Origin: JAGFIY01 sp964499285
GTDB lineage: Bacteria > Bacteroidota > Ignavibacteria > Ignavibacteriales > Melioribacteraceae
NCBI GenBank assembly: GCA_964499285.1
Contig: CAZCLA010000010.1
Span: 26,695-90,694, forward strand
Length of the DNA: 64,000 nucleotides
Direction: 5' to 3'
A program made the position numbers and the translations under genes. Under the pieces are notes generated by a model. It was not told the origin of the DNA, searched no databases, and saw only the letters and a program-made list of their open reading frames with translations. Positions 25,865 to 35,251 of the stretch are shown one piece after another (position 1 is the first letter of the stretch; each line of letters starts with the position of its first letter).

Positions 25865-26393
25865 AGAAGATTTCAAATTAGATATAACCCCCAAGACTTT
25901 AGTTGGTGATTTACTAAAAAATTATCCACAGCTTGAAGATAAACTAATCGAAATTGCTCCCGTTTTTAAGAAATTAAAAAATCCGGTTCTGCGAAGAACG
26001 ATTGCGAAAGTAACAACATTAAAACAAGCAGCGATTATAGGCGGAATATCATTGTCTTTTATAATTAAAGAACTTAGAAAGGAAGCAAATATGGATGGCA
26101 TAGATGTTTCTAATGATATTTTTGAAAGTATCAAACCAAAACCTGCTTGGGTTGAAGAGAATAAAATTCTTAATGAATATGATGCTCGCGAAGATTTAGA
26201 AAACGGCAATCATCCGGCGGCAAAAGTGACCAAAGATATACTTCAATTAAAAGAAAAGGAAAATTATTTGTTAATCACTCCTTTTATTCCCGCCCCCTTA
26301 ATTAAGATAATGGAAGACAAGGGATTTGAAACATTCACTGAAAAGATTGCAGAAGAAAACTTTAAAACATACGTTTCAAAATCCTTTGCATAA
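25854..26393 (+). CDS. DUF1858 plus DUF2249-like protein
   Basis: A 179-residue soluble protein. The N-terminal DUF1858-type domain (about 8-75) has the pattern ITPKTLVGDLLKNYP, LIEIAPVFKKLKNP, then TLKQAAIIGGI. The C-terminal part (about 125-178), with LLITPFIPAPLIKIMEDKGF, resembles DUF2249. These domains often accompany hemerythrin/DUF438 proteins in anaerobes; the biochemical role is not established. The start lies inside the end of the DUF438 gene, so the two proteins are translated together and probably act together in redox or NO/O2 response. It ends 77 bp before the convergent valS. Confidence 0.78.
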   Translation: MTIKEDFKLDITPKTLVGDLLKNYPQLEDKLIEIAPVFKKLKNPVLRRTIAKVTTLKQAAIIGGISLSFIIKELRKEANMDGIDVSNDIFESIKPKPAWVEENKILNEYDAREDLENGNHPAAKVTKDILQLKEKENYLLITPFIPAPLIKIMEDKGFETFTEKIAEENFKTYVSKSFA

Positions 26394-26469
26394 AAAATTT
26401 TGTCGTATCAAAAGGTCGATTATGACGAAACGCAAACAAAATATTATTATTAAATAGATTAAATTTCTA

Positions 26470-28978
26470 TTACTGCTCCAATTCTTCTAGAATAGCTTTT
26501 AATTTTTGAAGTGAGTTTTGCCAGTTTTCCTGCTTTGCTGTCTCTTTTTCAACTACATGTTTTGGAGCGTTATTCACAAATTTTTCATTCGATAATTTGG
26601 CATTAACACCTTTCAATGCNNNNNNNNNNNNNNNNNNNNNNNNNNNNNNNNNNNNNNNNNNNNNNNNNNNNNNNNNNNNNNNNNNNNNNNNNNNNNNNNN
26701 NNNNNNNNNNNNNNNNNNNAATATTCATCTCTCCCCGGATATTTCTGAGAGATGTTACAACACTCTCAACAAAAGAGAATTTGCTTTCCGCTTCGGAATT
26801 AAATTTCGATTCGTCAAACTTTGGATAATCTGAAACGGAGATACTCTCGCTGCTTTTTCTTTTCTGAAGTAAATGCCAAATTTCTTCGGAGATGTAAGGC
26901 ATAAACGGGTGGATTATTTTCAGCATTTCTTCAAAGAGGTTCAAGGCTCTTGTGAGCACTGCAGATTTAACTTCATCGTTATCTGAATAAAGTCTGTTTT
27001 TCGAAAGTTCAACATACCAGTCGCAGAAGTCATGCCATACGTAGGAGTAAATTAGTTTTGTTGCGCTGTTAATATCAAACTTATCGAGCGCATCATCTAC
27101 AAGTTTGATAGTTCTATTAAAGCGCGATATTATCCATTCATCAGTGAAATCTGTATGTTTATCAACAAGAGATTGATCAATTTTTATATTTTCTGCATTC
27201 ATTAAAAGAAATCTTCCTGCATTCCATATTTTGTTTGCAAAGTTTCTCCCGATCTCACATTTTTCTGGACTGAATAGAACGTCCTGTCCCATCGGAGCGA
27301 TATACAATATAGTAAACCTCAATGCATCTGCTCCATATTCTTCAATTACATCCAATGGGTCGGGGGAGTTGCCGAGTGATTTGCTCATTTTTCTGCCTAG
27401 ATCATCACGGACAACGCTTGTAAAATAAACATCGCGGAAAGGAATTTTTTCAGCATTAGTATTACGATCGTCCATAAAATACATACCTGCAATAATCATT
27501 CGTGCAACCCAGAAGAAAATAATATCGGGAGCTGTTACAAGAAGATTTGTGGGATAGTAATAATCCTTTTCCTCTTCAGTTAAGAAAACATCCTGTGCCC
27601 AAAGCCAGCTTGAAGCCCAAGTGTCAAGAACATCTTCCTCCTGCCGCCAATTCTCTTTATCCGCAGGCGGCTCAACTTCGCAGTAAATTTCTCCTGTTGT
27701 TATATGATACCAAACCGGAATTTGATGTCCCCACCACAACTGTCGTGATATACACCAATCTTGAATGTTTGACATCCAGTGTTCGTAAGTTTTTATCCAA
27801 TGATTCGGATGAAAGTTGATCAGTCCTTCCTTAACTACATTAAGAGCGGGAGGAGCAAGTTCGTCCATTTTCATAAACCATTGTTCGGACATGTATGGTT
27901 CAATCGGGACATTACCTCTATCTGAATAACCCACTTTATTTGTGTAGTCTTCAATTTTTTCGAGTAATTCAAGCTCTTCGAAACGACGCACCACTTTTTT
28001 TCGCACTTCGAATCTGTCAATTTTTTGAAATTCTGCAGGCACGTTTTCGTTTGTTGTAGCATCGTCATTAAAGATGTTTATGAATTGAAGATCGTGACGT
28101 TTACCCATTTCGTAATCATTTACATCATGAGCTGGAGTAATTTTAACAGCACCTGTGCCGAATTCCATATCTACATATTCATCTGCTATGATAGGAATTT
28201 CTCTTTCCGCAATCGGAAGTAACACTTTTTCCCCGATTAAATTCTTGTAACGATCGTCATTAGGATTAACAGCAACAGCGGTATCGCCCAGCATGGTTTC
28301 GGGTCTTGTTGTTGCAACAACAAGATATTTCGATTTATCTTCGAGAAGGGGATAACGAAAGTACCAAAGTTTTCCATTCACTTCTTTGTAAATAACTTCT
28401 TCGTCGGATATTGCAGATTTTGAAGCCGGGCACCAGTTTACCATTCTGTAGCCTTTGTAAATAAGCCCGTCTTTATAAAGTTTAACAAATGCTTCAATAA
28501 CTTTTCCGTAATAATCGTCATCCATTGTAAAACGTTTGCGGTCCCAATCTAAACTTACACCAAGCTTTCGAAGCTGTGAGAAAATAATTCCGCCGTATTT
28601 CTCTGTCCACTCCCAGCAATGCTTTAAGAATTCTTCTCTTCCGATATCATACTTATCGATTCCTTGGTCTGCTAGATGTTTAATTACTTTTGTTTCGGTA
28701 GCAATTGAAGCATGATCAACTCCTGGAACCCAGCAAGCGTTGAATCCTTTCATTCTTTTATATCTAATAAATACATCCTGAATAGTATTGTTCAGAATAT
28801 GACCCAGATGAAGCATACCTGTCACATTAGGCGGAGGAATTACTATTGTAAAAGGTTCTTTCGAATCATCAACTTCCGATTTAAAAAGTTTGTTCTCTTC
28901 CCAGTATTTATACCACTTATCCTCAACCTCGTTCGGGCTGTATGTTTTAGGAATATTTGATAAGTTCCTTTCGTTCAT
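26470..28978 (-). CDS. valS: Valyl-tRNA synthetase, interrupted by assembly gap
   Basis: Class I aminoacyl-tRNA synthetase charging tRNA-Val, with an editing domain. Visible signatures are PPPNVTGMLHLGHILNNT (HIGH motif), the CP1 editing region with TTRPETMLGDTAVAV, and KMSKSLGNSPDPLDVIEEYG. The anticodon-binding domain follows. After the N-run the frame resumes with the typical ValS C-terminal coiled-coil arm (LSNEKFVNNAPKHVVEKE) and ends ELEQ-stop. Before the gap there are exactly 753 codons and after it 50, so the missing piece is a multiple of 3. The start ATG (MNERNLSNIPKTY) has AAGG 6 nt upstream; a TTG 33 nt further up is less likely. Monocistronic. Confidence 0.95.
26620..26719. other. 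Assembly gap (100 N)
   Basis: Exactly 100 Ns within valS. Both flanks end on codon boundaries, yet 100 is not divisible by 3, so the length is a placeholder. The missing part is the region between the anticodon-binding domain and the C-terminal arm. Confidence 0.97.
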
Positions 28979-29059
28979 CTGCTGCCTTATTTTTGAAAAT
29001 GTAAGTGACAAATATAAATAAATTTGACTTGCGTTGAAGATCTGCTAAAACCTGTGGAT

Positions 29060-29094
29060 AAAAAAGAAGCTGTTAACTTTATTTAACAGCCTCT
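29060..29094 (-). terminator. Rho-independent terminator of the rpoN-hslVU operon
   Basis: On the minus strand a 12-bp stem (AGAGGCTGTTAA with TTAACAGCTTCT, one G-U pair) and a 6-nt loop are followed by a T-run, about 40 nt after the acid phosphatase stop. It terminates the operon before valS. Confidence 0.85.
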
Positions 29095-29136
29095 TTCCTA
29101 AATAATTTTTTAGTATGTAAGGATATGGTTTATTGC

Positions 29137-29772
29137 TTAGTCAACGATGTACAAATAATTTGGAATTTTTATTCTATATCCGGAATATTTTCCTTCTAAA
29201 TCGCTCCACTGATCCCCAACAGTCGCAACTATATTGTAACCTTCTTCTTCAACTAATCTTATTCTTTCTCGCTCTTTGAATTCTCTTGAGCTAATCCCTC
29301 TTGTTGAAGCATTTCTACATATTAATGTATCGAAGTCTTTATAGCCTTCATCGACCAAGTTTTTATGTGTCGCATCGCAAGTGTTTTCGTAACGGCTTGT
29401 TAAGAATATTATTTTAACTTTACGCTCCAAAAGGTAGTCGTATAGTTTTTTTACTTGGGGAATACTTTCTGCCATAGCCTCTTCAAGCCATTTATCCCAA
29501 ATTTCTCTTTCCCAGCCGAAGTCGATTACTTTTATGTGTTCGTAGTTTGAAAGAGTAGTTTCATCTACATCAAATATTGCTGCTGCTCTTGGACCGAAAC
29601 TCATTTTGTCAAGCTCGCTGATTGCGTCTTGAATTACTTCATAAGTTTCTATTCCGTAATGTCCTTCGTCATAATACTGTTCCACTTCCCTTTTATATTG
29701 ATCCAAGTTTTTAGGGGCTGAGGAACAACCGAAAAATATCAATGTAAGTAATGCTAATAGTAATTTATTCAT
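29137..29772 (-). CDS. HAD-superfamily acid phosphatase lipoprotein (class IIIB / P4-like)
   Basis: A 211-residue secreted lipoprotein. The signal peptide MNKLLLALLTLIFFG precedes the lipidated C16. The HAD motif I FDVDETTLSNYEH (nucleophile and acid Asp) is at about 66-78. Motif II is the Thr in IIFLTSRYE (about 120), and late motif residues lie in GDQWSDLEG (about 187-195). This is the layout of class B/C (e(P4)-type) acid phosphatases that release phosphate from nucleotides at the cell surface. It is the last gene of a six-gene run, 17 nt after hslU, and is followed by a clear terminator. Confidence 0.87.
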   Translation of the reverse strand: MNKLLLALLTLIFFGCSSAPKNLDQYKREVEQYYDEGHYGIETYEVIQDAISELDKMSFGPRAAAIFDVDETTLSNYEHIKVIDFGWEREIWDKWLEEAMAESIPQVKKLYDYLLERKVKIIFLTSRYENTCDATHKNLVDEGYKDFDTLICRNASTRGISSREFKERERIRLVEEEGYNIVATVGDQWSDLEGKYSGYRIKIPNYLYIVD

Positions 29773-29789
29773 AATTGCGGCTTTCTTCG

Positions 29790-31172
29790 TTATAAAATAT
29801 ATTTACTTAAATCTCGGTTCTTAACTATTGAGTCAAGCTTTTGTTTTACCATTTCGCCTGTTATAGTTAGTTTTTCTTCCGGAATTTTATCTGGCACTTC
29901 AAATAGAATATCTTCCAGCAATGTTGTCAAAATTGTATGAAGTCTTCTTGCCCCGATGTTTTCAACTTCGGCATTTACATGAGCTGCTGTGGAAGCAACC
30001 TCCTTAATTGAGCCTTCATCAAACTCAAGTTCAACACCTTCCGTTTCAAGTAAGGCACAATACTGCTTAAGCAATGCATTATGAGGAATGGTTAGGATCT
30101 TAACAAAATCTTCTTCGGTCAGACTTTGTAATTCCACACGGATAGGAAATCTTCCTTGAAGTTCGGGAATTAAATCGCTCGGTTTGGCTACATGAAATGC
30201 ACCCGATGCTATAAATAGAATATGATCGGTCTTAACCACTCCGTACTTTGTGTTTACAGATGAACCTTCCACAATCGGGAGCAAATCTCTTTGGACACCT
30301 TCTCTTGAGACATCCGGACCTTGTGCTTTGTTCGAACCGCCGGCAATTTTGTCTATTTCATCAATAAAAACTATACCCGATTCCTGTACTCGTTTTACAG
30401 CCTCACTTTGCACTGCATCCATATCTATTAATTTTTGTGCTTCTTCTTGCGTAATTATCCTACGTGCTTCTTTAATGGTTGTTTTTCTTTTCTTTTTCTT
30501 TTTAGGGATCATACTGCTCATAATTTCCTGTATGTTGATTCCCATATCATCCAAGCCGATTGGACCCATAACTTGCATTCCTACAGGAGAAGCTGTAATG
30601 TCAAACTCTATAAGTTTGTCATCCATTTCTCCTTTATTAAGTTTTTCGCGCATCCATTCTCTTGTCTTTTCGTTTTGATAGTGTTCCTCTTCGGCAGATT
30701 CACTTACTGCAGCTCCGGTAGGTTTTTTTACAGGAGGAATTAAAAGATCGAGAATTCTTTCTTCTGCAATTTTCTCTGCCTTTTCTTTTACGGATTCAGT
30801 TTTCTCTGCTTTTACCATGTTTACTGAAATTTCAGTCAGGTCACGAATCATAGATTCGACATCCCTTCCTACATATCCCACTTCGGTAAACTTTGATGCT
30901 TCCACTTTAAGGAAGGGAGCAGCAGCAAGACGCGCAAGACGTCTGGCGATTTCAGTTTTACCTACACCTGTGGGACCTATCAAAATTATGTTATTGGGCA
31001 TAATCTCATCGCGAATATCCGAATCCACATTTTGTCTTCGCCATCTATTTCTTAATGCGATTGCCACTGCACGTTTCGCATCATCCTGCCCGATTATATA
31101 TCTGTTTAATTCACTAACAATTTGTGACGGTGTTAAATTACCGTTTGTGCTTTTTTTAATTTCTGAGCTCAT
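29790..31172 (-). CDS. hslU: ATP-dependent protease ATPase subunit HslU
   Basis: AAA+ unfoldase that feeds the HslV peptidase. Length 460 residues. The N-terminal LTPSQIVSELNRYIIGQDDA is typical; Walker A GPTGVGKTE is near 69-77. The I-domain (about 120-235) includes a basic KKKKKRK run, Walker B is FIDEIDKIA, and sensor/arginine regions are in SREGVQRDLLPIVEG and RFPIRVEL. The C-terminal YIL matches the short peptide that inserts into HslV and activates it. It lies 12 nt downstream of hslV. Confidence 0.97.
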   Translation of the reverse strand: MSSEIKKSTNGNLTPSQIVSELNRYIIGQDDAKRAVAIALRNRWRRQNVDSDIRDEIMPNNIILIGPTGVGKTEIARRLARLAAAPFLKVEASKFTEVGYVGRDVESMIRDLTEISVNMVKAEKTESVKEKAEKIAEERILDLLIPPVKKPTGAAVSESAEEEHYQNEKTREWMREKLNKGEMDDKLIEFDITASPVGMQVMGPIGLDDMGINIQEIMSSMIPKKKKKRKTTIKEARRIITQEEAQKLIDMDAVQSEAVKRVQESGIVFIDEIDKIAGGSNKAQGPDVSREGVQRDLLPIVEGSSVNTKYGVVKTDHILFIASGAFHVAKPSDLIPELQGRFPIRVELQSLTEEDFVKILTIPHNALLKQYCALLETEGVELEFDEGSIKEVASTAAHVNAEVENIGARRLHTILTTLLEDILFEVPDKIPEEKLTITGEMVKQKLDSIVKNRDLSKYIL

Positions 31173-31184
31173 TATTACTTTTTC

Positions 31185-31727
31185 CTATTCTGCTAATTCT
31201 TCTACTGTTATGTTATCGTTTGTATAGATGCAAATTTCAGCTGCTGTTTTTAAGCTTTTCTCAACAATTTCTTTTGCGGATAGGTCACTGTATTCCTTCA
31301 ACATTTTTGCTGCTGCAAGTGCGTACATTCCGCCGGAACCGATTGCTACAATTTTATCTTCCGGCTCAATTATATCACCGGTACCGGAGACAATAAAAGT
31401 CTTGTCCTTTGATATCACCGCAAGCATGGCTTCGAGCCTTCTTAGGTATTTATCCGTTCTCCAATCTTTTGCAAGTTCAACAATTGCACGATAGACATTA
31501 CCTCCGTACTGTTCAAGTTTCTCTTCGAATCTTGAGAGAAGTGCAAAAGCATCGGCGGCAGATCCTGCAAATCCGCAAAGAACTTTACCATTGAACAAAC
31601 TTCTTATTTTAACCGAATTATGTTTTGCGACGGTGTTTCCGATTGTCACTTGTCCGTCGCCCCCAATAGCTGCTTTCCCTTTATGAATCAATCCCAGTAT
31701 TGTTGTCGATCTAATTTTTTTACTCAC
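31185..31727 (-). CDS. hslV: ATP-dependent protease peptidase subunit HslV
   Basis: Threonine peptidase of the HslVU proteasome-like complex, 180 residues. The start is GTG: GAGG lies 5 nt upstream (GAGGCAACAGTG), whereas the longer ATG frame would lie in the upstream gene. Maturation would remove VSKKIRS and expose the Thr of TTILGLIHKGKAAIGGDGQV. Other blocks are GFAGSAADAFALL and GTGDIIEPED, with IGSGGMYALAAAKML. The upstream methyltransferase stop lies inside the ribosome-binding site, so translation is coupled. Adjacent to hslU as usual. Confidence 0.95.
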   Translation of the reverse strand: MSKKIRSTTILGLIHKGKAAIGGDGQVTIGNTVAKHNSVKIRSLFNGKVLCGFAGSAADAFALLSRFEEKLEQYGGNVYRAIVELAKDWRTDKYLRRLEAMLAVISKDKTFIVSGTGDIIEPEDKIVAIGSGGMYALAAAKMLKEYSDLSAKEIVEKSLKTAAEICIYTNDNITVEELAE

Positions 31728-31734
31728 TGTTGCC

Positions 31735-32355
31735 TCACTTGATAAAATTTTTAATTGGAAAAATTCTTGAAACATTCTTTCTATAATTGACGTAAGTTTC
31801 TCCGAATTGTTCTACTAATTTTCGTTCCTCATAAATTGAACCGATATAAAAATAAATAATTATACAACTTAAAAATACAGCATAAAAAATATCCATTGTC
31901 GGTCTTGCGAGCAGGAATAATATTGAAAAGAGATAAACCGGATGTCTGCTGAATTTATAAGGTCCTTTTATTACAAGAGTTTTATGTTCGTCAAGTTCTG
32001 TTGTATCATAAGTTCCGTTCAAATACCTTTGAATTTGTGATATACCCAAAAACTCTTTACCGTTGATGTATTTCAAAGTCCACAATAATCCGAAAACGCA
32101 TAATATTTGAATAACAAACATAACAATATCATATGGAAATATTAAATCGTAAATAACCTTATCTGGTTTGGGAGAGAGTTCAAAAATTGCTATAAAAATA
32201 ATTATTGAAGAGAAATTGTAGAATATTCTGTAGAAAGCAATTTTGTCCCCGATTTTTTCAACGAGCTTTTTCTTTACTTCATTTGATGCTGTAATTGTAT
32301 GTGTGATACCGAATAGCAGAAAGAGTAAAACAACAATTAATAACTCAATAAACAA
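31735..32355 (-). CDS. NnrU/isoprenylcysteine methyltransferase-like membrane protein
   Basis: A 206-residue membrane protein with about five spans (near 3-20, 45-62, 75-95, 135-152 and 160-175). The C-terminal half carries the phospholipid/isoprenylcysteine methyltransferase pattern: GPYKFSRHPVYLFSILFLL, then YEERKLVEQFGETYVNYRKN and RIFP. Such enzymes methylate lipids, prenyl-cysteine or small thiols; the substrate here is unknown. It starts 1 nt after rpoN and its stop is embedded in the hslV ribosome-binding site, so it belongs to the operon. Confidence 0.78.
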   Translation of the reverse strand: MFIELLIVVLLFLLFGITHTITASNEVKKKLVEKIGDKIAFYRIFYNFSSIIIFIAIFELSPKPDKVIYDLIFPYDIVMFVIQILCVFGLLWTLKYINGKEFLGISQIQRYLNGTYDTTELDEHKTLVIKGPYKFSRHPVYLFSILFLLARPTMDIFYAVFLSCIIIYFYIGSIYEERKLVEQFGETYVNYRKNVSRIFPIKNFIK

Positions 32356-32356
32356 A

Positions 32357-33811
32357 TCAAAGTTCCTTGCGAAGACGTGCGACAGGAATCTTTAACTGCT
32401 CTCTATATTTTGCCACGGTTCTTCTTGCAATTTGAATTCCTTGTTCTTTAAGAAGTTTTGCAATTTTATCGTCACTGTAAGGTGATTTTTTGGATTCGTT
32501 GTCACAGATCTCCTTGATTAATTCCTTTATGTGCTTATTGGATATTTCATCACCGGAATCTGTTGAAAGTCCTTCACTGAAGAAATATTTAAGCTCATGA
32601 ATTCCGACTGGACTTTGGACGTATTTACCATTTACCACTCTGCTTATTGTCGATATATCCATTTGAATTTCATCGGCAATATCTTTGTAGATCATCGGTT
32701 TCAAAGCACGCGGTCCAAGTTCGAAGAAGAGATATTGTTTTTCAACTATGGCTCTCATTATTTTCATCAAAGTTTCGCGGCGCTGCTGAATGGATGCAAT
32801 AAACCATTTTGCTGATTCGAATTTTTCGCGAAGGAATTTATGTGCTTCTTTATCACGTTTGGATATGTTTCTTTTCCGCTTATTAGAATTTATCATTTCA
32901 AGATAGGTTTTACTTAATGTAACTGATGGAAGTGTTTTATCATTCAGTGTCACTATTAAATTATCATCAACTTTTTCTACTATAAAATCCGGAGTTATTT
33001 GATTTGCTTCAGCAGACTGAATGTTTCCCTCGCCGGGTTTCGGATTCAACTTTTGGATTATATCTAAAACCGATCTTAAAGTATCGCGCGTGAGATTTAA
33101 ATCTTTTTGAACCGCATCATAGCGCTTGTTTATAAAATCCGTGAAGTGGTCTGTCAGGACTTGATCTGCTAAATAAGAATAGTAAGGATCGAAAGTAGAA
33201 TTTCTTATTTGAATCAAGAGACACTCTTGAAGATTTCTTGCTGCTATTCCGATAGGTTCAAAAAGTTGTATTCTTTGAAGTACTTTTTCTGCATCTTCTA
33301 TTGTCACTTGAACGTGGTCGAATAGATTGAGATTTTCAACAATTTTTTGTAGATCCTGTTTTAGATAGCCGTCATCTTCCAAACTTTCAATTATTGTCTC
33401 TCCGAGGATCATATATTCTTCGTTCCAATCGAGCATATGAAGTTGTTCGAATAAATAATCGGTAAGTGTTTCGCTTGAAGGGGCAACCGGCTCGCTTTTT
33501 TCTTCGTCGGGACTATAATTTATCTTATTATCTTCTATTTCAGAATCGTTCATTAAATCTTCAACATCAAACTCATCGTCGTTGGATTCAAATTCGTCAT
33601 CAGTCGAATTATCTTCAGGAGATTCTTCTTTCTGTTCCTGTGTCATTTCCATTTCCTCAAGAAGAGTTTCTTCGAGGATTGGATTTAATTCCAATTCCGT
33701 TTTGATTCTTTGTTCGAGAGCAATAGTATTTAACTGGAGCAGTTTTTGATATTGGATCTGCTGCGGCGAGAGTTTTTGAGTTTGTGAAAGTTTCTGATGC
33801 AGCGAAAGCAT
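32357..33811 (-). CDS. rpoN: RNA polymerase sigma-54 factor
   Basis: Alternative sigma factor needed by NtrC-type activators. Length 484 residues. Region I is Gln/Leu-rich at the N-terminus (LSLHQKLSQTQKLSPQQIQY). The acidic region II is long (about 50-110, many Asp/Glu). The core-binding domain follows, then the HTH (about 375-400, MDISTISRVVNGKYV). The RpoN box ARRTVAKYRE is at about 462-471 near the C-terminus. Its ATG directly follows the DUF3109 stop with no spacer. Two sigma-54 activators are also in the window, so this is likely the partner sigma for both. Confidence 0.97.
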   Translation of the reverse strand: MLSLHQKLSQTQKLSPQQIQYQKLLQLNTIALEQRIKTELELNPILEETLLEEMEMTQEQKEESPEDNSTDDEFESNDDEFDVEDLMNDSEIEDNKINYSPDEEKSEPVAPSSETLTDYLFEQLHMLDWNEEYMILGETIIESLEDDGYLKQDLQKIVENLNLFDHVQVTIEDAEKVLQRIQLFEPIGIAARNLQECLLIQIRNSTFDPYYSYLADQVLTDHFTDFINKRYDAVQKDLNLTRDTLRSVLDIIQKLNPKPGEGNIQSAEANQITPDFIVEKVDDNLIVTLNDKTLPSVTLSKTYLEMINSNKRKRNISKRDKEAHKFLREKFESAKWFIASIQQRRETLMKIMRAIVEKQYLFFELGPRALKPMIYKDIADEIQMDISTISRVVNGKYVQSPVGIHELKYFFSEGLSTDSGDEISNKHIKELIKEICDNESKKSPYSDDKIAKLLKEQGIQIARRTVAKYREQLKIPVARLRKEL

Positions 33812-34384
33812 TTATTCTTCTCCGTTAAGTTTTGATTTAAGATTTTTGTACCAATCGTTTCCGTAAGCACGGGAAAGAGATTCATTGCAGAAATCAATTA
33901 CAGAAGTACCGAGCACCTCACCTTTTTCAATTGCTGGTCTGCATTCGTCATATTCTTCGAACCGGAGGATAGGACCTCCAAAATCCGAAACACGAATAGG
34001 AAAAAGATGACACGAAATCGGCTTAATAAAATCAATTTCTCCGTTGTGAAATGCACGCTCAATAGCACATTTTGCAATTTGTTTATCGTAGTACACAAAA
34101 ACACATTCCTTATTTTCAATGCTTGCAGTCATTAATGTTCCGCTTTTTTTGTACCAGAATCCGGATTTTTCAATTTGTTTTTTGCTTCTTTCCGGCAAAT
34201 ATTTTGAAATCACCGGAAGATGTTGTTTAATGACTTCGATCTCATCTTCTGTTATTGGAGCACCGTACTCGCTTTCCATAGTGCAGCAAGCTCCTTTGCA
34301 TTTTTCAAGATCGCAAACGAAATTTATTTTCCCAATTTCCTTAGGAACAGAAACACCGTTAATTTCAATAAATTTTTTACTCAT
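33812..34384 (-). CDS. DUF3109 family cysteine-rich protein
   Basis: A 190-residue soluble protein, first gene of the rpoN-hslVU run. Conserved cysteines appear in VCDLEKCKGACC (about 24-33), in KECVFVYYDKQIAKCAIERA, in ISCHLFPIRV and in YDECRPA; this is the DUF3109 (YkgJ-like) pattern suggesting a metal or Fe-S site. Function is not established. The start ATG is followed by KKFIEINGVSVPKE, typical of the family's N-terminus in Bacteroidota. A good promoter is found about 42 bp upstream. Confidence 0.85.
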   Translation of the reverse strand: MSKKFIEINGVSVPKEIGKINFVCDLEKCKGACCTMESEYGAPITEDEIEVIKQHLPVISKYLPERSKKQIEKSGFWYKKSGTLMTASIENKECVFVYYDKQIAKCAIERAFHNGEIDFIKPISCHLFPIRVSDFGGPILRFEEYDECRPAIEKGEVLGTSVIDFCNESLSRAYGNDWYKNLKSKLNGEE

Positions 34385-34425
34385 TAAATCTTGGAATAAT
34401 TTTTGCTAAGATACGAATTTTGAGT

Positions 34426-34454
34426 GTTATAGCCAATCTTTTCTTAGATTTCAA
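34426..34454 (-). promoter_or_regulatory. Sigma-70-type promoter of the DUF3109-rpoN-hslVU operon
   Basis: On the minus strand TTGAAA (5 of 6) and TATAAC (5 of 6) are separated by 17 bp. The predicted transcription start is near 34419, giving a leader of about 35 nt before the DUF3109 gene. Confidence 0.6.
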
Positions 34455-34472
34455 AATAAAAACAGAGAAATT

Positions 34473-35243
34473 ATGTTCCGAAATGTGTTGATTACCGGTG
34501 CCTCCGAAGGCATCGGGAAAGGATTAGCAATTGAGTATTCCAAAACTGCTGAAAGGCTTTTTCTTGCAGCGAGACGTGTGGAATTATTAACTAAGCTAAA
34601 ATCATCACTTGCAGATAATCGCGCAGAGATTTTTATATTTCAATGCGATGTATCGAAAAAAGATGAAGTCGATAAAATGTTCGGCGAGATATATTCAAAA
34701 TTCAGCAGTATTGATCTTGCAATCTTGAATGCCGGAATTTCAAGAAGAGTGGATATCGAAAATATGAATTCGAGTGAGTTTGTTGAAATTTTTCAAGTCA
34801 ATGTATTCGGAGCAGTTTATTGTGTCGAAAATTTACTACCTAAAATGATCGAGAATAAAAGCGGAAGAATAGTCGGAATATCGAGTCTTTCTGACAGCAG
34901 AGGATTTTCAAAAAGTGGTGCATATTGTTCAAGCAAAGCAGCCCTTACGATATATCTGGATGGATTAAGAACTGAGCTGAGAAAATTCGGAATATTAGTT
35001 CAAACAATAAAGCCCGGATTTGTTAAAACCAGGATGACAGATAAAAACGAATTTAATATGCCGATGCTAATGTCCGTCGAAAAAGCCGTTAAGATAATTA
35101 TTCGTGGAATCGAGAAGAACAAAGTATTTATTAGATTTCCAAAAACTATTGCTTTTATGAGTAGTTTAATTGGAATAATTCCCGCGCGTATTTATGATAA
35201 AATTTCAGAACTTGGTTACAGGCAATTGATCAAAAACAGATAA
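34473..35243 (+). CDS. Short-chain dehydrogenase/reductase (SDR)
   Basis: Classical SDR of 256 residues. The cofactor motif is TGASEGIGKGLA (about 8-19), NAGIS is near 88, the catalytic Ser is in GISSLSDSRG, and YxxxK is YCSSK (about 150-154). The C-terminal region is hydrophobic, with a possible helix (about 220-240, FMSSLIGIIPARIY). The basic residues after the first strand (AARRVE) suggest NADP preference. It is a single gene between the divergent DUF3109 operon and the convergent heme protein, 8 bp away. Substrate unknown. Confidence 0.86.
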   Translation: MFRNVLITGASEGIGKGLAIEYSKTAERLFLAARRVELLTKLKSSLADNRAEIFIFQCDVSKKDEVDKMFGEIYSKFSSIDLAILNAGISRRVDIENMNSSEFVEIFQVNVFGAVYCVENLLPKMIENKSGRIVGISSLSDSRGFSKSGAYCSSKAALTIYLDGLRTELRKFGILVQTIKPGFVKTRMTDKNEFNMPMLMSVEKAVKIIIRGIEKNKVFIRFPKTIAFMSSLIGIIPARIYDKISELGYRQLIKNR

Positions 35244-35251
35244 TTGTTAGT

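Noticed and set aside
26597..26833. Open frames on the + strand crossing the N-run
   Set aside because: They exist only because N codons are read as open; the minus-strand valS explains both flanks.
30250..30678. A 142-codon open frame on the + strand inside hslU
   Set aside because: Lies fully antisense to a well-conserved gene, has no recognisable domain and no ribosome-binding site; it is a coding shadow.
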